NCBI GenBank assembly: GCA_002474345.1
Contig: DKQD01000021.1
Coordinates: forward strand, 1 to 10,697
DNA from: Bacteriovoracaceae bacterium UBA7317
GTDB taxonomy: Bacteria > Bdellovibrionota > Bacteriovoracia > Bacteriovoracales > Bacteriovoracaceae
Length of the DNA stretch: 10,697 nt
Reading direction: 5' to 3'
Position 1 is the stretch's first letter, and each line of letters starts with the position of its first letter. The notes under the pieces were generated by a model that was not told where the DNA came from, ran no database searches, and worked only from the letters and a program-made list of their open reading frames with translations. Of this stretch, positions 7,532 through 10,697 are shown piece after piece. Made by a program: the position numbers and the translations under genes.

Positions 7532-8233
7532 TTAGGGTGCTTTGCCTTCCAAGCAAACTTTGTCCCCTGCAATGAAATTGACTTTGTAACCATTTGTATA
7601 AAGTCCTAACTCTTTTAAACCTATAACCTTTTTACATTTTTTTATTTTACCCTCAATGAAAATAGGAAGGACTTCACCAATTCGATAAGGTCTTCCAAAG
7701 GATTTAAGATCTACAAATGAAAGGACAGTTCCTGTGTCTGGATCAACAATTGGAGAGAGTCTGTTAATTGTTCCAATCTTGACATTTTTATTTTGAGACA
7801 AAACACTCAAACCTCTGGATATTTTATTTGATTCGTCTGGAGAAAAAGCGATTTCCATATATTTCTTATCAGAATTCACAATCGTAACAAGTGGCATACC
7901 TGCACTTATTGCTGCTCCTGGGGTGACATGAATTTTTGCAACAGTACCTTTAAGTGTATTTCTGTAATTTCTTATAGTTTCCCTTTCAATGATGCTGATG
8001 AGAATTTTTCCCCGGTTTACTTTATCACCTAGTTTATACCTAATTTTGTGGACTATGCCGTTTCCTATGGCGACCTGTGTGGAAACAAATTTTGGTTTTA
8101 TAACTCCATAAGATGGTATCAACTCTCTCAGTGATTCTGCTTTTACTTTGTTAGAAAACAATAGGATTGTCATAAAGAAAAAAGACATTAAAAATAATAT
8201 TGATTTGAATGATCTATGGGGTTGTTGATTCAT
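7532..8233 (-). CDS. short periplasmic adaptor (membrane fusion protein) without a helical hairpin
   Basis: A 233-aa adaptor, well below the 350-400 aa usual for the family. Residues 1-32 look like a type I signal peptide (Arg/Lys start, hydrophobic 11-26, cleavage after VKA); there is no lipobox. The lipoyl domain is visible as two halves, GIVHKIRYKLGDKVNRG at 59-75 and GTVAKIHVTPGAAISAG at 96-112, but they are joined by only about 13-18 residues instead of the long coiled-coil hairpin that normally reaches the outer-membrane factor. A beta-barrel region follows (about 122-190), with the typical segment LSPIVDPDTGTV at 159-170, and then a shortened membrane-proximal region with two cysteines (Cys200, Cys227). 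Absence of the hairpin is known for Borrelia BesA, so it is probably functional. The ATG has AGG 9 nt upstream and lies 20 bp inside the outer-membrane factor gene, implying coupling. No frameshift is apparent. Confidence 0.88.
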   Translation of the reverse strand: MNQQPHRSFKSILFLMSFFFMTILLFSNKVKAESLRELIPSYGVIKPKFVSTQVAIGNGIVHKIRYKLGDKVNRGKILISIIERETIRNYRNTLKGTVAKIHVTPGAAISAGMPLVTIVNSDKKYMEIAFSPDESNKISRGLSVLSQNKNVKIGTINRLSPIVDPDTGTVLSFVDLKSFGRPYRIGEVLPIFIEGKIKKCKKVIGLKELGLYTNGYKVNFIAGDKVCLEGKAP

Positions 8234-9650
8234 TTATTTTTACCTTATTTAATTCATCTATATTGGTAGCTATATTTAAAAGTGCTATTTCATAATCTTT
8301 CTGGGCCTCTCTTTTATCCAATTCTTTTTTGGCTAACTCAAGTAGCATAAAACTTTCTTCAGTTTTAGTAGAGACACCTCTTTCGCGTATTCTTTTTAAA
8401 TTTTTTATTTTAAATCTCTTTTCTCTTATAATAGATTGGATGAAAATTTTCTTTTGTAACGATGTTTTTATCTGGGCATAATCTTTTCTTAAAAGAACAA
8501 TACCTTTAGAAAGTTGATCCCTTTTTTTTATTTTGCTTATTTTATACATATTAAAGGCTTGTGATCTTCTTGCGCTCGAATAGAAACCATCAAATAAATT
8601 GAACTGGAAAACTAGGCTAGCGCTCCAGCCATTAGAAACTTCCTTTGTCTTTAATGACTGTGTTGTAGTCTGACTTGCAGATAAAAAGGCCAGGGGAATC
8701 CAAGCTCTTTCCCATGTGGTTGTATTATGGATATTCTTGTAATTTTGAATATCCAAGGAAAGGTTCTTAGATTTTTTTGACCTTTTTAAATACTTTTTCG
8801 AGGCATAATCAAAACTTGGGAGTTTGTAGGTAATTGATAAAGTTCTTAGGCCATTTAGCCAATTTTGCTTGTAGTGAGGGATTAAGTTTCTAAGGGCCAA
8901 ATGGCCTGTATGAATATATTCTGTAACTTTTGCTTTTTGGAAAAGGATTTCTTTGTATTTTTTATCAATTTTAAGACCCCTGCTCGATCCAAAAAAAAGC
9001 TTTCTTGTTTTATTTCTACTTTTTAAGGCCAGGCGTTCTAATAAATTCTCTGCTCTCAGTAAAACTTTTTTTACCTTTATTAAGGCCTGCATTTCAAGAA
9101 GAATGTGGATTAGTTCCTTTTTTTTTCGATCTAATAATATATCTCTTTCTAATAACTTTTGATTGACTCCATTTCGTGCATTCAAAACAGAATTTTGTGT
9201 CGCAAATCTTGAAAAAATATTATAAGTAAGACCGAAGCTTCCGGATATTGAATCAGAATTTACCTTGTAGTTGGAAGTACCCTCTGAGCCTCCGGAAAGA
9301 CCCATTTTACCAGCACCTCCGGATGGATCTACACTGGATGAACTGGCTTCTTGTTCACTGCCCCCGTTGACACCAACTTTTAAATCCAATTTGGGATAAT
9401 GACCAGACTTTGAAACGGTGAGGTTTTCTTCGGCCAAAATCTGGTCTCTTTTCTTCATTTTCAGCTCATCATTTGTCAGTAAAAGCTGATCGTGAAAGAA
9501 TTTAAAGCTATATGATGGAACTCTTTTTAATTTATTGGTTTTTTTAGAATCTGAAGCCAGGCAATTATGATTACTTAATATTAGAACTTTTACAAAAATA
9601 AAAGCAATGAAATAATTTATAATTTTTTTTAATAAATTAAAGTGATACAA
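8214..9650 (-). CDS. TolC-like outer membrane efflux protein (OMF)
   Basis: A 478-aa outer-membrane channel subunit that would form the trimeric exit duct of the tripartite pump. Residues about 8-32 are a signal peptide (KKI, then a hydrophobic run, cleavage near CLA|SDS). The two-repeat TolC layout is visible: SGHYPKLDLKVGVN (82-95) and SISGSFGLTYNIFSRF (134-149) for the first barrel hairpin, and WIPLAFLSASQ (317-327) and GWSASLVFQFNLFDGF (341-356) for the second. Each is followed by long charged helices (about 150-250 and 357-470) for the periplasmic tunnel. A Gly/Ser-rich segment at about 95-127 between the first two strands is probably a surface loop. The start is a TTG, strongly supported by GGAGGA at 9656-9661 five bases upstream; there is no internal Met before the signal peptide's end. 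It overlaps the STAS gene by 14 bp and the adaptor gene by 20 bp. Confidence 0.9.
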   Translation of the reverse strand: MYHFNLLKKIINYFIAFIFVKVLILSNHNCLASDSKKTNKLKRVPSYSFKFFHDQLLLTNDELKMKKRDQILAEENLTVSKSGHYPKLDLKVGVNGGSEQEASSSSVDPSGGAGKMGLSGGSEGTSNYKVNSDSISGSFGLTYNIFSRFATQNSVLNARNGVNQKLLERDILLDRKKKELIHILLEMQALIKVKKVLLRAENLLERLALKSRNKTRKLFFGSSRGLKIDKKYKEILFQKAKVTEYIHTGHLALRNLIPHYKQNWLNGLRTLSITYKLPSFDYASKKYLKRSKKSKNLSLDIQNYKNIHNTTTWERAWIPLAFLSASQTTTQSLKTKEVSNGWSASLVFQFNLFDGFYSSARRSQAFNMYKISKIKKRDQLSKGIVLLRKDYAQIKTSLQKKIFIQSIIREKRFKIKNLKRIRERGVSTKTEESFMLLELAKKELDKREAQKDYEIALLNIATNIDELNKVKINESTTP

Positions 9651-9969
9651 GAAGGTCCTCCAACGTTGGGAAGAAAGAGAGTTGCATGGGATGAGTAAAA
9701 AGCGTTAGAGTTTCCTTGATTTCTTGGTCTTTGCAGACCAGAGTAAATTCATCACCCCTAACTTTCGCTTCTAAAATTTTCCTTGAAAGAATTAATAGCC
9801 CGCGCCAATTTATTGATTTCATATTGGAGAGGTCGATAACAATTTTTTGGCCGCTTATTTTTTCAAGAAGCTCTAACTCTTGGATAAAATGAGAAATTGA
9901 AAACGAATCTACCTCTCCTTCAACGATAAAGATATTTCTGTTTTCGGTAACCTCAATACTTATCTTCAA
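9637..9969 (-). CDS. STAS-domain protein (anti-sigma-factor-antagonist-like) with no phosphorylatable Ser
   Basis: A 110-aa single-domain protein. The pattern fits STAS (SpoIIAA/MlaB-like) domains: strand plus VEGEVDSFSISHF (16-28), helix, KIVIDLSNMKSINWRGLLIL (42-61), a helix, strand FTLVC (75-79), and a C-terminal helix with FFPTLEDLL (99-107). In SpoIIAA-type proteins the loop after the VIDLS strand reads DSSGL, with a phosphorylated Ser; here it is NWRGL (54-58), so Arg56 replaces the acceptor. It probably does not act by the usual phosphoswitch and may instead be a constitutive binding module. It is the first gene of the efflux operon and overlaps the OMF gene by 14 bp. The TTG start has an AGGA 7 nt upstream. 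Its partner is unknown; a role in pump expression, localisation or lipid handling (as MlaB has in the Mla system) is only speculation. Confidence 0.8.
   Translation of the reverse strand: MKISIEVTENRNIFIVEGEVDSFSISHFIQELELLEKISGQKIVIDLSNMKSINWRGLLILSRKILEAKVRGDEFTLVCKDQEIKETLTLFTHPMQLSFFPTLEDLLVSL
9656..9661 (-). promoter_or_regulatory. strong Shine-Dalgarno fixing the TTG start of the OMF gene
   Basis: On the minus strand GGAGGA lies 5 nt before the TTG at 9650-9648, inside the 3' end of the STAS gene. It is the best ribosome site seen in the window. It decides the non-ATG start and suggests that the channel protein is translated efficiently even though its gene overlaps the upstream one. 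Confidence 0.75.
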
Positions 9970-9976
9970 TTGGCTT

Positions 9977-9980
9977 TCCT
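9977..9980 (-). promoter_or_regulatory. Shine-Dalgarno supporting the TTG start of the STAS gene
   Basis: AGGA on the minus strand, 7 nt upstream of the TTG at 9969-9967 (reads AGGAAAGCCAATTG). There is no ATG in this frame at a sensible position, so this site is what fixes the start. Confidence 0.6.
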
Positions 9981-10004
9981 ACTCTTAAATAGAGTTTTCT
10001 ACAA

Positions 10005-10034
10005 TTCATAGTAATTCTTTATTGATTTTGTCGA
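10005..10034 (-). promoter_or_regulatory. candidate sigma70-type promoter of the STAS-efflux operon
   Basis: On the minus strand TCGACA (10034-10029; five of six to TTGACA), an 18-nt spacer, and TATGAA (10010-10005; four of six to TATAAT). It would start transcription near 9998, giving a leader of about 30 nt before the STAS TTG. In an AT-rich genome such matches are frequent, so confidence is modest; position and leader length are sensible. Confidence 0.35.
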
Positions 10035-10062
10035 TAGGTGGAAAAAATCTAACTGATTTTGT
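10023..10062. repeat. paired 9-bp direct repeats, possible operator of the efflux operon
   Basis: TGATTTTGT occurs at 10023-10031 and 10054-10062, a 31-bp centre-to-centre distance (about three helical turns, so same-face). The first copy overlaps the candidate -35 element of the operon promoter and the second lies just upstream. This would suit an activator or repressor binding as two units, but the repeat is short and AT-rich. Confidence 0.3.
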
Positions 10063-10115
10063 AGACAGAAAGGGGAAAGTGTCATTCATTTTTTTTTGAA
10101 TCAGATTGGATTATT

Positions 10116-10565
10116 TTAACTTTTCTTTTCTTGTCTTTTTTTTTGCTGTTTTATGATAAATTCGAGATCAAAATAATTGTCGCAGTCTTTTTGGTTAAAA
10201 GGTTTAAGTAAAAATATATCAACTTTATCTTTTTCAATCTTTTGATTTAAGTATTCTTTTATCATTTCATCTAAATCTTGGCCTGATGACATCATGAGAA
10301 TTGCGTCTTTATTTCTTGAATCATCTTTTCTTATATGCTCAATTAAGCTGGTGCTGTCTAGATCAGGAAGTTTGACGTCTAAGAATATAAAGAAATATGT
10401 CGTTGCTCTAAGCAGCTGAAGGGCTTCTTGTCCCGAGTAGGCTTTATCTATTAGGTGCGCTTTAAAACCATTTTGACAAAGGTGAGCTTCAACTACCTGG
10501 CAGACGTCTTCGTGGTCATCTACTATAAGGGCTTTGTAATCATCATCTTTTTTAGGTATCATCAT
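10116..10565 (-). CDS. single-domain response regulator (CheY-like receiver)
   Basis: A 149-aa stand-alone receiver. From the chosen start the acidic pair is Asp16-Asp17 (ALIVDDHED), the phospho-acceptor Asp63 in FIFLDVKLPD, the switch Ser93 in LMMSSGQD, and the conserved Lys121-Pro122 in IFLLKPF; all key residues are present. A lysine/glutamine-rich tail (KQQKKRQEKKS) ends the protein and there is no DNA-binding or enzymatic output domain, so it should act by protein contact or as a phosphorelay intermediate. No histidine kinase is in the window. Two adjacent ATG codons (10565-10560) precede the receiver. A longer frame from GTG 10649 adds 28 residues, with a hydrophobic stretch at 9-23 of that form, but neither start has a good Shine-Dalgarno; the ATG is preferred because receivers normally begin close to the first strand. 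It is separated from the efflux operon by a 146-bp gap, so co-regulation is not established. Confidence 0.88.
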   Translation of the reverse strand: MMIPKKDDDYKALIVDDHEDVCQVVEAHLCQNGFKAHLIDKAYSGQEALQLLRATTYFFIFLDVKLPDLDSTSLIEHIRKDDSRNKDAILMMSSGQDLDEMIKEYLNQKIEKDKVDIFLLKPFNQKDCDNYFDLEFIIKQQKKRQEKKS

Positions 10566-10657
10566 ATCTAAATCATAATCTAATATTAAGAAAAAATATA
10601 GGGTGTAAAAAATGAATAGGGAAAAGTTGAGCTTAGAGGTCGGACGCACTTGTACTA

Positions 10658-10669
10658 AAGCCTAGGCTT
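10658..10669. repeat. 12-bp perfect palindrome upstream of the response regulator
   Basis: AAGCCTAGGCTT is self-complementary over 12 bp and is one of the few GC-containing symmetric sites in the AT-rich gap 10566-10697. It lies about 92 bp upstream of the preferred ATG of the response regulator. It could be a binding site or chance. The rest of this gap is AT-rich with no convincing gene; a TTTACA with TATTAG at 18-nt spacing on the minus strand is a weak promoter candidate. Confidence 0.3.
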
Positions 10670-10697
10670 GGCTAAATTATTCGGAAAAATGTAAAAA

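Noticed and set aside
8953..9162. 69-codon + strand open frame inside the OMF gene
   Set aside because: It is antisense to the helical region of the OMF; no ribosome site or motif.
10084..10101. Hairpin ATTCA / TGAAT with a T-run loop, considered as terminator of the response regulator gene
   Set aside because: The stem is five AT-rich pairs with the homopolymer in the loop, and no T tract follows on the minus strand.

Overview
The window is low in GC (roughly one third by eye) and compact, from a Gram-negative bacterium: it encodes a TolC-type outer-membrane protein, a periplasmic adaptor and an RND inner-membrane pump. The AT-rich composition, lysine/isoleucine-rich proteins and TTG starts would suit a Bacteriovorax/Halobacteriovorax-like member of Bdellovibrionota. 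That placement is an impression, not a demonstrated assignment.

Layout. On the + strand, 10-1589 holds a two-gene unit: a TetR-family regulator followed 11 nt later by an alpha/beta hydrolase. It converges on everything else, and the hydrolase stop codon overlaps the stop codon of the last minus-strand gene. From 9969 down to 1586 the minus strand carries a six-gene operon in the order STAS-domain protein, TolC-like outer-membrane factor (OMF), adaptor (MFP), RND pump, small PII-like protein, second RND-like membrane protein. The spacings are a 14-bp overlap, a 20-bp overlap, 31 bp, 2 bp and 0 bp, so co-transcription and translational coupling are very likely. Upstream of the operon, also on the minus strand, is a stand-alone CheY-like response regulator, separated by about 150 bp that holds a candidate promoter and a pair of 9-bp direct repeats.

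How the genes work together. OMF + MFP + RND is a tripartite efflux system. The order OMF-MFP-RND-small PII-like protein is the one known for the PG0541-type transporter-associated family and for PII-like proteins linked to CusA/CzcA pumps. Three things go beyond that known layout: (1) a second 887-aa protein with RND topology that has lost the proton-relay aspartate and most RND motifs, immediately downstream of and coupled to the PII-like gene; (2) an adaptor of only 233 aa whose lipoyl halves are joined by a short linker with no helical hairpin, as is known for Borrelia BesA; (3) a STAS-domain protein opening the operon, with arginine where the phosphorylatable Ser/Thr normally lies. The best candidate for an undescribed system is therefore a PII-like-gated efflux complex with one active and one inactive RND subunit. 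Substrate and physiology cannot be read from the sequence.
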